A model generated the notes under the pieces. The model was not told the DNA's origin. It saw only the letters and a list, made by a program, of their open reading frames with translations, and did not search any database. Both the position numbers and the translations under genes were made by a program. 41,299 nucleotides of DNA from Lachnospiraceae bacterium (GTDB lineage: Bacteria > Bacillota > Clostridia > Lachnospirales > Lachnospiraceae), in contig JAFYZH010000037.1 in NCBI GenBank assembly GCA_017548765.1, forward strand, positions 1 through 41,299, in the 5' to 3' direction. Of the stretch, positions 1 through 9,036 are shown in pieces; position 1 is the stretch's first letter, and each line of letters starts with the position of its first letter.

Positions 1-301
1 TCTTGAAGGGATTTTGCACAAAACGTCCGCGATATTCGGGAATCTCATAATCTTCCGGCTTTTGGTCCGCGATCACGATCATCCGAAACGTGCGGGGCAG
101 ACATTCGAACAGATCCATGTACATCATGTCCGGAAGTTTGCATCCGCAGATCACGATTCCTTTTTCGAGGTGGTCGGCACCGGATAGCACCATAGAAGCG
201 GAGCGGCATACCATTTCTACGGGATAGCCGCGCATACCGAGATGCGCAGCGATCCTTCTTCCGGTCTCAAGGCCGGAAAATGCCACGATCAGGTTCGCCA
301 T
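1..301 (-). CDS. ANTAR-type antitermination regulator (3' part outside window)
   Basis: The reading frame opens with ATG at 301 and runs off the left edge, giving the first 100 residues. It begins MANLIVAFSGLETGRRIAAH and resembles the receiver-like N-terminal half of the ANTAR regulators that sit beside glnA in Clostridia; the RNA-binding ANTAR half would lie outside the window. Proteins of this class bind paired hairpins in leader RNA and prevent termination. It starts 3 nt after the glnA stop, so it is almost certainly cotranscribed with glnA. Where receivers carry the phosphate-accepting Asp (pattern LLDxKLPDM), this protein reads VICGCKLPDM, so it looks like a pseudo-receiver. Family assignment rests on resemblance and position. 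The alternative is another CheY-like protein. Confidence 0.72.
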   Translation of the reverse strand, partial: MANLIVAFSGLETGRRIAAHLGMRGYPVEMVCRSASMVLSGADHLEKGIVICGCKLPDMMYMDLFECLPRTFRMIVIADQKPEDYEIPEYRGRFVQNPFK

Positions 302-304
302 ATA

Positions 305-1630
305 TTATCCTCTCAAAAAGTATTTATCGATCTCCCATTCAGAAACGGTCTTAATATATTCGGCCCATTCCTCTTTTTTCTGTGTGATATACTTTTCGGA
401 AATATAAGCCCCCAATACTCCCTGGATAAATGCATCCTGCTCGAAGCATTCGATCGCCTCGCCCAGGCTCTGCGGCAGGCCCTCGGGAACTAATTTTCCA
501 TCCTGCTTATACTTCGACGCGTCAGCCCCGCGTTCGATACCGTCCAGGCCGGCCGCCAGGATCACGGCGATAGCCAGGTACGGATTGCACGTTGCATCCG
601 GGTTCTTCAACTCGATACGCGCATGCTCCGGGCGCTCGAAATACGGGATACGGATCGCCGTACGTTTGCCGAGATTTGCGTATGCGACCTGGTTCGGAAC
701 GTAGATATTGCCATCCAGGCGCTTATAGGAATTCACGATGGGGTTGGTGATGAGGCTCATGCCGCGAAGATGATCCAGGACACCCGCGATAAAGCTGTAG
801 GCTTCCTTAGACAGATGGTTCTCATCCTCTTCCCCATAGAAAATGTTCTCACCATAACGGTCGAGCGAGAAATTGATGTGCATACCGGAACCGACCATGT
901 TGTTGAGCGGCTTCGGCATGAAGGTTGCGACCAGGCCATGCTTTTTCGCCACATTCTTCACAGCCAGTTTAAAGGTCACGATGGCGTCAGCTGCGCCGAG
1001 CGCGTTCAGGTATTTGAAATCGATCTCGTGCTGGCCGCGTCCCTTTTCGTGGTACGAAGCCTCGATATCGAAGTTCATGTCTTCCAGGGTAAATACCATG
1101 TCACGACGAACATTTTCCCCCTGATCGGAGTGACCCGGATCGAGGTAACCTTCCTCGGGCGCCGACTCCAGCGTCGGGCGGCCCATCTCGTCGGTCTGGA
1201 ACATGAAAAACTCACACGCCGGGCCTACATTTGCCAGGATGCCCTTTTGCTGCGCCTTCTCCAGCACACGCTTCAGGACGTGGCGCGGATCGTACTCGAT
1301 CGCCACACGGTCCGTCGTGTAAACGTTGCAGATCAGGCGGGCTACCTTACCGGCCTGCGGACGCCACGGGAAGATCTCAAAAGTATCGAGATCCGGGTAC
1401 AGGAACATCTCGTTGACGGTCTCGCCGTCGGAAGAGTCGAAACCGTTGATGTAAGTGCCGTCAAAGATAAAACGGTTGTCCAGGGCTTTCGCCAGGTTGT
1501 TCTTAGTGATAGCGACATTCTTCATGGCGCCGAAGATATCCGTGAACTGCAGGCGGATGAACTCGACGTTCTCCTCTTCTACGATTCGTTCGATGTCTTC
1601 TCTGGTGTAGCGTTTTTCGTTTCCGATCAT
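305..1630 (-). CDS. glnA: Glutamine synthetase type I
   Basis: Makes glutamine from glutamate, ammonia and ATP in the cytosol. The 441-aa length fits the GSI-alpha class. The N-terminal beta-grasp region includes RLQFTDIFGAMKNV. The metal and ATP site is seen in GSGMHINFSL and in KNPDATCNPYLAIAV near residue 345. The start is supported by GGAGG about 7 nt upstream of ATG 1630. It follows carB by 111 nt and is followed after 3 nt by the ANTAR regulator. It is the second glutamine synthetase in the window, alongside the unrelated-length type III enzyme at 15758-17860. GSI-alpha enzymes lack the adenylylation loop and are usually controlled by feedback inhibition; that is family knowledge. Confidence 0.97.
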   Translation of the reverse strand: MIGNEKRYTREDIERIVEEENVEFIRLQFTDIFGAMKNVAITKNNLAKALDNRFIFDGTYINGFDSSDGETVNEMFLYPDLDTFEIFPWRPQAGKVARLICNVYTTDRVAIEYDPRHVLKRVLEKAQQKGILANVGPACEFFMFQTDEMGRPTLESAPEEGYLDPGHSDQGENVRRDMVFTLEDMNFDIEASYHEKGRGQHEIDFKYLNALGAADAIVTFKLAVKNVAKKHGLVATFMPKPLNNMVGSGMHINFSLDRYGENIFYGEEDENHLSKEAYSFIAGVLDHLRGMSLITNPIVNSYKRLDGNIYVPNQVAYANLGKRTAIRIPYFERPEHARIELKNPDATCNPYLAIAVILAAGLDGIERGADASKYKQDGKLVPEGLPQSLGEAIECFEQDAFIQGVLGAYISEKYITQKKEEWAEYIKTVSEWEIDKYFLRG

Positions 1631-1699
1631 GGTAAAACCTCCGTAAATACTAATCTCTCATAAATATTTGATGCTGTTTGACTATATAAATGTTGCTGG

Positions 1700-1724
1700 G
1701 GGACCCGGCGCACTTCACGCTCCC
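1700..1724 (-). other. Weak hairpin in the carB-glnA gap
   Basis: The 111-nt gap between carB and glnA holds one imperfect hairpin on the coding strand: GGGAGCG pairs with CGC and TCCC around a bulge. No U-run follows, so it is unlikely to terminate transcription. I see no convincing promoter and no A-N-N-G hexaloop hairpin of the kind found before asnB, amt and gltB. glnA is probably transcribed by read-through from carB. Confidence 0.25.
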
Positions 1725-1741
1725 GAAATCCTATCAACATT

Positions 1742-4700
1742 CTATCGTACTATCGTGGTTATATCAACTATGCAGAGGTCTTTTTTTCGGTTTTCCAGTG
1801 AGGTGACGAGAGCCTGCGCCGTGTCGATCGCCGTGAGTACATTGACCCCGGTCTCGACCGCGCTGCGGCGAATGAGGAATCCGTCGCGGTGGTTCTTCGC
1901 ACCATCCCGCGGCGTATCGATAACGATATCGATCTCATGTCCGAGGATCAGGTCCAGGATGTTCGGGCTCTCCTCTTCGACTTTCCGCGTCTTTTCACAG
2001 GGAACGCCGCCCTTCTGCAAAACTTCATAGGTTCCGCGGGTCGCGTAGATCTTGTAACCGATCTCGGCAAAACGCGCCGCGATCGGAACGATGTCTTCCT
2101 TATCCTCGTCTTTCACCGTGATGACCATCTTGTAATAGTGCGGCAGTTCAACGCCGGCGCCGAGGAAGGCCTTATACAGTGCTTCGGAGAAATCAGGGGA
2201 TATGCCTAAGCATTCGCCGGTGGACTTCATCTCCGGTCCTAAGGAAATGTCCGCGCCGCGGATCTTCTCGAAGGAGAACACCGGCATCTTTATCGCATAG
2301 TAGCCGGCCTCCGGCTGCAAGCCCGGGGTGTAGCCCAGCTCGCGGATCGTGTGGCCGCAGATCACGCTCGTAGCCAGTGCGACGATCGGGATGCCCGTGA
2401 CCTTTGAGATATAAGGAACCGTTCGGGAAGAACGGGGATTCACCTCGATGATATACACATCGTCGTCTTTTGCGATGAACTGGATGTTGATCATACCGAT
2501 GACATGCAACTCGCGCGCCAGAAGCTCCGTGTAGCGGAGTAACGTCTCTTTCGCTTTTTGGGAAATGGACTGCGCGGGATATACGGAGATCGAGTCGCCG
2601 GAGTGGATGCCGGTCCGCTCGATATGCTCCATGATGCCGGGGATCAGGATGTCCTGACCATCGCAGATCGCATCGATCTCCAGCTCGGTGCCGCGGATGT
2701 ATTTATCGACCAGGATCGGGTGCTCCTGCGCGATACGGTTGATCTGACGGATGTATTCCGTCACGTCCTGATCATTGATCGCGATCTGCATGCCCTGGCC
2801 GCCGAGTACGTACGAAGGACGCACGAGCACGGGATAGCCGAGCTCTGCCGCGGCCTTACGCGCCTCTTCCTCGGTGAAGACGGTGTGTCCCTCCGGGCGG
2901 CGAATGCCGGTCTTGCGGAGCACTTCGTCGAAACGCTCACGGTCTTCCGCCGCATCGACGTCCTCCGGAGCGGTTCCGAGGATCTTCACGCCCATGCCAC
3001 GCAGTTGCTGGCTGAGCTTGATCGCGGTCTGACCGCCGAACTGAACGACAGCACCGTCCGGATGCTCCAGTTCCACGACGTTGCGCACATCTTCCGCCGT
3101 CAACGGCTCGAAATACAATTTATCCGCGGTATCGAAATCCGTCGACACCGTCTCGGGGTTGTTGTTTATGATAATGGTCTCGTACCCTTCCTTCGCGAAC
3201 GCCCACGTCGAGTGTACGCTGCAGAAGTCGAACTCGATACCCTGGCCGATACGGATCGGGCCGGAGCCTAAGATCAGCACCTTCTTTTTGCCGGTATCCT
3301 CGGACAATGCTTCATTTTCCACGCCGTAATCCGAATAGTAATACGGGGTCATCGCGTCGAATTCGGCCGCACAGGTGTCGACCATCTTGAAGCCTGCGGT
3401 GATCTTATTTTCCATGCGCATCGCGTAGACTTCGTCTTCCGTCATGCCGGAAAGCTTCGCGATCACGGCGTCGGGATATTCCATCTGCTTCGCCGCACGC
3501 AACAGATGCACGCTCATCGGCTCGGTAGACAGGCGCTGCTCCATGTCGAGCAGGTTACCGATCTTCTTGATGAACCACTCATCGATCTTCGTGAGCATAT
3601 GGATCTCATAACCACTCATGCCGCGGCGCATCGCCTCGGCGATGGTCCAGATGCGGCGGTCGTCCGTGTCGGAGATCATCTTCCGCAGGGCGTTGTCATC
3701 GACCGCAGAGTAATCGTAGCTCAGAAGCGCATCGACGTGCTGCTCGAGGCTACGCATTGCCTTCATCAGAGCTCCTTCAAAGCAACTCGAGATGGCCATT
3801 ACCTCACCCGTCGCCTTCATCTGCGTGCTCAGGTGGTGGTCGGCCGTAACGAACTTATCGAACGGCAGACGCGGCATCTTAACGACGCAGTAGTCGAGCG
3901 CCGGCTCGAAGCAAGCGTAGGTCTTACCGGTCACGGCGTTTTTGATCTCGTCCAGTGTGAAACCGAGGGCGATCTTCGCCGCTACCTTCGCGATCGGGTA
4001 GCCGGTCGCCTTCGATGCGAGCGCGGACGAACGCGATACACGGGGGTTTACCTCGATGACACAATATTCAAAACTCTCGGGGTCCAGCGCAAACTGTACG
4101 TTGCAGCCGCCCTCGATCTTCAGTTCCTGTATGATGTTCAGAGCCGCGCTACGCAGCATCTGATACTCTTTATCGGCCAATGTCTGCGTCGGCGCCACAA
4201 CGACCGAGTCGCCCGTATGAACGCCGACCGGGTCGATGTTCTCCATGCTGCAGACCGTGATCACATTGCCCGCGTGGTCACGCATGACCTCGTACTCGAT
4301 CTCCTTCCAGCCCGCGATGCAGCGCTCGACCAGCACCTCATGCACACGGGACAGACGCAGACCATTCTCCAGGATCGTGCGGCACTGGTCTTCATTTTCC
4401 GCGATACCGCCGCCGGCGCCGCCCAGGGTGTAGGCCGGACGCAGAACGACCGGGTAACCGATGCGCGTAGCCGCCGCAACGCCGTCCTCCAGGGAGGAAA
4501 CGACCTCGGAAGCCGCCACGGGCTCGCCGATCTTCGCCATGGTCTCCTTAAACAGCAGACGGTCCTCCGCCTTCTTGATGCCCTCGGTGCCCGTACCGAT
4601 CAGGCGCACATTGTGGGAGTCGAGAAAACCGTTTTCCGACAGAGCCATCGCCATGTTCAGGCCTGCCTGGCCGCCCAGCGTCGCCAGCAGCGAGTCGGGG

Positions 4701-4942
4701 TGTTCCTTCTCGATGACCTTCTGTGCGACCTCGACCGTCAGCGGCTCGATGTACACGTGGTCCGCCACGTCTTTATCCGTCATGATCGTAGCCGGGTTCG
4801 AGTTCAGCAAAACGACCTCGACGCCCTCTTCGCGCAGCGCCTTACACGCCTGCGTTCCGGCATAGTCGAACTCCGCCGCCTGTCCGATAACGATCGGACC
4901 CGAGCCGATCACCAGCACTTTTTTAATAGAACGATCCAGCAT
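1742..4942 (-). CDS. carB: Carbamoyl-phosphate synthase large subunit
   Basis: Uses ammonia passed from CarA, bicarbonate and two ATP to make carbamoyl phosphate for arginine and pyrimidine synthesis. The 1066-aa length is normal. Two homologous halves are visible: each starts with a nucleotide-binding motif (VLVIGSGPIVIGQAAEFDYA and VLILGSGPIRIGQGIEFDF) and carries an ATP-grasp domain (RPAYTLGGAGGG; RPSYVLGGQGMQ). The last ~130 residues form the MGS-like allosteric domain. The first 20 nt overlap the end of carA, and GGAGG precedes ATG 4942, so translation is coupled to CarA. The gene stands in the nitrogen run between carA and glnA. Confidence 0.97.
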   Translation of the reverse strand: MLDRSIKKVLVIGSGPIVIGQAAEFDYAGTQACKALREEGVEVVLLNSNPATIMTDKDVADHVYIEPLTVEVAQKVIEKEHPDSLLATLGGQAGLNMAMALSENGFLDSHNVRLIGTGTEGIKKAEDRLLFKETMAKIGEPVAASEVVSSLEDGVAAATRIGYPVVLRPAYTLGGAGGGIAENEDQCRTILENGLRLSRVHEVLVERCIAGWKEIEYEVMRDHAGNVITVCSMENIDPVGVHTGDSVVVAPTQTLADKEYQMLRSAALNIIQELKIEGGCNVQFALDPESFEYCVIEVNPRVSRSSALASKATGYPIAKVAAKIALGFTLDEIKNAVTGKTYACFEPALDYCVVKMPRLPFDKFVTADHHLSTQMKATGEVMAISSCFEGALMKAMRSLEQHVDALLSYDYSAVDDNALRKMISDTDDRRIWTIAEAMRRGMSGYEIHMLTKIDEWFIKKIGNLLDMEQRLSTEPMSVHLLRAAKQMEYPDAVIAKLSGMTEDEVYAMRMENKITAGFKMVDTCAAEFDAMTPYYYSDYGVENEALSEDTGKKKVLILGSGPIRIGQGIEFDFCSVHSTWAFAKEGYETIIINNNPETVSTDFDTADKLYFEPLTAEDVRNVVELEHPDGAVVQFGGQTAIKLSQQLRGMGVKILGTAPEDVDAAEDRERFDEVLRKTGIRRPEGHTVFTEEEARKAAAELGYPVLVRPSYVLGGQGMQIAINDQDVTEYIRQINRIAQEHPILVDKYIRGTELEIDAICDGQDILIPGIMEHIERTGIHSGDSISVYPAQSISQKAKETLLRYTELLARELHVIGMINIQFIAKDDDVYIIEVNPRSSRTVPYISKVTGIPIVALATSVICGHTIRELGYTPGLQPEAGYYAIKMPVFSFEKIRGADISLGPEMKSTGECLGISPDFSEALYKAFLGAGVELPHYYKMVITVKDEDKEDIVPIAARFAEIGYKIYATRGTYEVLQKGGVPCEKTRKVEEESPNILDLILGHEIDIVIDTPRDGAKNHRDGFLIRRSAVETGVNVLTAIDTAQALVTSLENRKKDLCIVDITTIVR

Positions 4943-6029
4943 TTTCCGCCTCCATCATTTCCACAAAACGATCAAATAATCCTTCAGTATCCTTCGGTCC
5001 CGGACTCGCCTCCGGGTGGAACTGTACGGTCAATATATTCCGACCCACATACCGCAGACCTTCATTCGTCTTATCATTGACATTCTCGTAGGCCGCAACG
5101 GCGATCTTCGGATCGACGGTGCTCATGTCGACCGCGTAGCCGTGGTTCTGCGACGTGATGTACACGCGCCCGGTCGAAAGATCCTTCACCGGATGGTTCG
5201 CACCACGGTGTCCGTAAGGCAGCTTATAAGTATCCGCGCCCGTCGCCAGCGCCATCAACTGGTGGCCCAGGCAGATAGCGAACACCGGAATGTCGCTCGC
5301 ATAGATCTCTTTTAATTCCTGTATTACATGGAAATTATCCTTCGGGTCACCCGGCCCGTTGGAGATCATGATGCCGTCCGGCTTGTACGCGAGGATCTCT
5401 TTCGCACTCGCCGTCGCCGGAAAATTCTTCACCGTGATCCCGCGCGCCCGCAGACTCCGCAGGATATTTTCCTTTTCACCCATATCGTAAAGCGCCACCC
5501 GTTTTCCGATCGAAGGGCCGGTCGGCGCGAATTCTTCCGCTTCTTTTGCCGTCGTCAAACGAACGCCGTCGGTCACCTTGTAGCCGCGGATCTTCATCAA
5601 AAGTTTCGGAAAATCTTCCTGAAGGTATTCCTTCGTGGTGATCATGCCGTTCATGGTCCCGGCCGTCCGCAGATGCTTCGTCAGCGCACGCGTGTCGATG
5701 CCGCTGATCGCCGGGATGTGATACTTCTTCAGGAGATTGGGCAATGTATTCTCCGAACGGAAGTTGCTCGGGATATCGGAAATATTGCGGGCGATCATCG
5801 CCTTCGGCCAGATGTTTTTCGACTCCATGTCCTCGAAACATATGCCGTAATTTCCGATCAGCGGATACGTAAACACGACAGCCTGCCCGCAATAGGACGG
5901 GTCTGTCAATATCTCCAAATACCCGGTCATCGATGTGTTGAAGACGATCTCCGCGATGACTTCCGCAGGCGCTCCCACGCAAGTTCCGCTAAATATAGTT
6001 CCGTCCTCTAAGATCAGATATGCCTTCAC
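4923..6029 (-). CDS. carA: Carbamoyl-phosphate synthase small (glutaminase) subunit
   Basis: Hydrolyses glutamine and channels ammonia to CarB. Class I glutamine amidotransferase: the catalytic Cys253 lies in FAICLGHQ, and the His/Glu pair in VQFHPEASPGPKD near the C-terminus. The N-terminal CPSase small-chain domain contains GTCVGAPAEVIAEIVFNTSM. The start codon is GTG at 6029, with GGGAGG about 7 nt upstream; it overlaps the purF stop by 4 nt (GTGA), so purF, carA and carB are translationally coupled. Length 368 aa is typical. The order purF-carAB ties purine and pyrimidine/arginine precursor supply to glutamine production in the same run. Confidence 0.96.
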   Translation of the reverse strand: MKAYLILEDGTIFSGTCVGAPAEVIAEIVFNTSMTGYLEILTDPSYCGQAVVFTYPLIGNYGICFEDMESKNIWPKAMIARNISDIPSNFRSENTLPNLLKKYHIPAISGIDTRALTKHLRTAGTMNGMITTKEYLQEDFPKLLMKIRGYKVTDGVRLTTAKEAEEFAPTGPSIGKRVALYDMGEKENILRSLRARGITVKNFPATASAKEILAYKPDGIMISNGPGDPKDNFHVIQELKEIYASDIPVFAICLGHQLMALATGADTYKLPYGHRGANHPVKDLSTGRVYITSQNHGYAVDMSTVDPKIAVAAYENVNDKTNEGLRYVGRNILTVQFHPEASPGPKDTEGLFDRFVEMMEAENAGSFY

Positions 6030-7474
6030 GCCGATACCTCCCTTGTTTCAAAGCGGTTTTTCTCATAATGCTCCGGCACCGCCGTCGGATATTTTCCGTC
6101 GAAGCAGGCGGTGCATACGCCGACCTGTTCCTCAGGAACCTGCATCAGCCGCGCCAGGATATCCCGGGCCGCGTCGACTTCCAGGAACGCCAGACTGTCC
6201 GCCCCGATGAAATCGCTGATCTCGGGGATCGACATCCGGCACGCGATCAGATGTTCACGTGAGTCGATGTCGGTTCCGTAGTAGCAGGGGTTCATGAACG
6301 GGGGCGATGAGATCCGCATGTGTACCTCTTTCGCTCCGGCGTCCTTCAGAAGTTTGACGATCTGCGCGCTCGTGGTACCGCGGACGATAGAGTCATCGAT
6401 CAAAACGACCCGCTTCCCTTTTACGGCAGGCTCCACACACGAAAGCTTCATGTGCACCATGTCCGCTCGTTCTTCCTGTGACGGAGCGATAAAACTCCGG
6501 CCAATGTACTTGTTTTTTATCAGTCCGATCTCATATTGAAGCCCGGACTCTTCCGAGTAGCCGAGCGCCGCGGAAAGTCCTGAGTCCGGCACACCGATGA
6601 CGATGTCCGCGTCGACCTTCTGACTCCGCGCCAGGCTCTTCCCGGCTTCCACCCGAAAATCATTGGCGAAAACGCCGTCGATCTTCGAGTCGGGCCGTGC
6701 AAAATAAATATGTTCAAAAATGCATAAACTGCGTTTCTCGGTGTTGCAGTGACTGGTGATGCTGCGGACCTGTCCCGCTTCCACGACTACGATCTCACCG
6801 GGAAGGATGTCCCGCTCGAACTGTGCGCCGACTGCTGCCAGCGCCGAAGTCTCCGAAGCGAATAAGATGGCGCCGGTCGCGGGGATCCTGCCCATGCACA
6901 GAGGCTTAAAACCGTGCGGATCGCGGACCGCGATCAGTTTCGCAGGCGACATCAGGACGAGCGAATAAGCGCCCTCCAGGATGCCCATCGCCTTCTCGAC
7001 CGCCGTCTCGATGGACGGGGTCACCAGGCGCTGTCTCGTGATGATGTAGGAGATAACCTCCGTATCACTGGTCGTATGGAAAATGCATCCCTGCTCCTCC
7101 AGCTCTCGTCGCAGCGCGGATGAATTTACCAGGTTTCCGTTGTGTGTGAGCGCCAGCTGGCCTTTGATATGCTTCACCAGCATGGGCTGCGCATTTTCCT
7201 TCGTGGAAAAACCGCTCGTCGAATAACGCACGTGACCCACGGCCATGTTCCCGGTGCCCAGTCGGGACAGCCTCTCCCGGTCGAAGACCTCGCTCACCAG
7301 ACCGAGATCCTTATCGCAGGTGATCAAGCGGCCTTTATTTACCGCGATGCCCGCTGCTTCCTCGCCGCGGTGCTGCAGAGCCACCAGCCCGTGATACACG
7401 ATCTGGGAGATCTGCCCTTCTTCAGGCTGCCAGATGCCGAACACACCACATTCTTCGTTCACATTTCCTCTCAT
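6026..7474 (-). CDS. purF: Amidophosphoribosyltransferase (glutamine PRPP amidotransferase)
   Basis: First step of purine synthesis: glutamine plus PRPP gives phosphoribosylamine. I place the start at ATG 7474, which has GAGGTGG close upstream and gives a short propeptide before the N-terminal nucleophile Cys9 (EECGVFGI). An upstream in-frame ATG at 7510 lacks a well-placed ribosome site. The PRPP loop is VVLIDDSIVRGTT. Four cysteines suited to the 4Fe-4S cluster of the Bacillus-type enzyme are visible (RSLCIFEH, LIACRM, VCTACF). About 482 aa. It follows gltD by 63 nt and overlaps carA by 4 nt. A small GGTCCG/CGGACC hairpin lies just before the start. Confidence 0.95.
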   Translation of the reverse strand: MRGNVNEECGVFGIWQPEEGQISQIVYHGLVALQHRGEEAAGIAVNKGRLITCDKDLGLVSEVFDRERLSRLGTGNMAVGHVRYSTSGFSTKENAQPMLVKHIKGQLALTHNGNLVNSSALRRELEEQGCIFHTTSDTEVISYIITRQRLVTPSIETAVEKAMGILEGAYSLVLMSPAKLIAVRDPHGFKPLCMGRIPATGAILFASETSALAAVGAQFERDILPGEIVVVEAGQVRSITSHCNTEKRSLCIFEHIYFARPDSKIDGVFANDFRVEAGKSLARSQKVDADIVIGVPDSGLSAALGYSEESGLQYEIGLIKNKYIGRSFIAPSQEERADMVHMKLSCVEPAVKGKRVVLIDDSIVRGTTSAQIVKLLKDAGAKEVHMRISSPPFMNPCYYGTDIDSREHLIACRMSIPEISDFIGADSLAFLEVDAARDILARLMQVPEEQVGVCTACFDGKYPTAVPEHYEKNRFETREVSA

Positions 7475-7537
7475 ACGACCCACCTCGTTACAGGTCCGCT
7501 TCGGACCCATAATGCGTTTAATGTATACCCCCGGGGA

Positions 7538-9034
7538 TCACAGATTGCTGTATCCCATCAAAAACTTATCGACTTCCTGTGCGCATGCGCGTCCTTCGAC
7601 TACGCCCCAAACGACCAGGGACTGGCCGCGGTGCATGTCGCCTGCGGTGAATACCTTCGGAACGTCGGTCGCGTACGCCGATTCGGCCGTCGCAACATTG
7701 CCCCTCGGGCCCACGCTTACGGAAAATGCTTCGGGCACGTAGCGCTCGCAGCCTACAAAACCCGCCGCGATCAGCAGAAGTTCGCAGGGGATCGTCTCCT
7801 CGCTGCCTTCCACGATCTCAAGCTTCCGGTCCACAAAACGCACCTTCGCGATCACGAGTTCCTTCAGGTTTCCCTTTTCGTCGCAGATCGCTTCCTTCAC
7901 CGTCGTCTCGTAGCGTCGCGGATCCTTGCCGAAGCGGTCAATGGCTTCCTGGTGGCCGTAGTCGGTTTTCTCGACCTTCGGCCATTCGGGCCAGGGGTTA
8001 TTCGCCGCGCGCTCCTTCGGAGGCTGCGCCATCATCTCCAGCGCCGTCACCGACTTACAGCCGTGACGGATCACCGTACCGATGCAGTCATTGCCCGTGT
8101 CACCGCCGCCGACAACGACGACGTTCTTACCCTTCGCGGAAATGTATCCGCCGGCTGCCTCCAGCTCGCTCATCTCGCGGCTGGCGATATCGTTATCCAG
8201 GATCGCCTTCGTGGTCGAAGTCAGGAAATCTACCGCATAATACACACCGCCCATGGTCTTCGGGTCGATGCCTGCAAGGGACCGCGCCTGCTTTGCGCCG
8301 CAGCACAAAACGATCGCGTCATACTCTTTCAGCAGTTCCTCCGCGGTGACATCCACGCCGACGTTCACGCCGGTCTTGAAGGTCACGCCTTCGGCCTCCA
8401 TCAGCGCCTGGCGGCGCAGGATCACGGATTTATCCAGTTTCATATTCGGGATGCCGTACATCAGCAGACCGCCGATACGGTCGCTGCGCTCGTACACAGT
8501 CACGCTGTGGCCGCGGTGGTTCAGCGTATCCGCCGTCGCCAGACCCGAGGGGCCGCTTCCGATGACAGCGACCTTCTTGCCGCTGCGAACCTTCGGAGGC
8601 ATCGGCTTGATGAAGCCTTCTTTGAACGCCGTCTCGATGATGAACAGCTCGTTGTCGTGAATGGTGACAGGGGAACCGCACATGCCGTTGATGCAGGCCT
8701 TCTCGCACAGCGCCGGGCACACTCTTCCGGTGAACTCCGGGAAGTTGGATGTCTTCGCCAGACGGTTGAATGCGTGCGCATCATTGCCCAGGTAGACTTC
8801 TTCGTTCCACTCGGGGATCAGGTTATGCAGAGGGCAACCGGTCACCATGCCATTCAATTTCATGGCCGACTGGCAGAAGGGCACGCCGCAGTTCATGCAG
8901 CGCGCGCCCTGCGTCCTCCGTTTCTCCGGCGTCAGCGGCTCGTGAAATTCACGGAAGTTCGTGATCCGGGCAGATACCGGCACATCCGTATTTTCTTGTC
9001 GTTCATATTCCAAAAATCCGGTAGGCTTTCCCAT
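7538..9034 (-). CDS. gltD: Glutamate synthase (NADPH) small subunit
   Basis: Supplies electrons from NAD(P)H through FAD to GltB. N-terminal cysteine clusters for two 4Fe-4S centres are visible (RCMNCGVPFCQ, GCPLHN, CPALCEKACINGMCG), followed by the FAD site VAVIGSGPSGLATA near residue 145 and the NADPH site VVVVGGGDTGNDC near residue 285, ending in AGDMHRGQSLVVW. I chose ATG 9034 (498 aa): AAAGGAGGG lies 6 nt upstream, whereas a TTG at 9040 has no spacing for that site. It begins 2 nt after the gltB stop, so the two subunits are made together. Confidence 0.95.
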   Translation of the reverse strand: MGKPTGFLEYERQENTDVPVSARITNFREFHEPLTPEKRRTQGARCMNCGVPFCQSAMKLNGMVTGCPLHNLIPEWNEEVYLGNDAHAFNRLAKTSNFPEFTGRVCPALCEKACINGMCGSPVTIHDNELFIIETAFKEGFIKPMPPKVRSGKKVAVIGSGPSGLATADTLNHRGHSVTVYERSDRIGGLLMYGIPNMKLDKSVILRRQALMEAEGVTFKTGVNVGVDVTAEELLKEYDAIVLCCGAKQARSLAGIDPKTMGGVYYAVDFLTSTTKAILDNDIASREMSELEAAGGYISAKGKNVVVVGGGDTGNDCIGTVIRHGCKSVTALEMMAQPPKERAANNPWPEWPKVEKTDYGHQEAIDRFGKDPRRYETTVKEAICDEKGNLKELVIAKVRFVDRKLEIVEGSEETIPCELLLIAAGFVGCERYVPEAFSVSVGPRGNVATAESAYATDVPKVFTAGDMHRGQSLVVWGVVEGRACAQEVDKFLMGYSNL

Positions 9035-9036
9035 GA

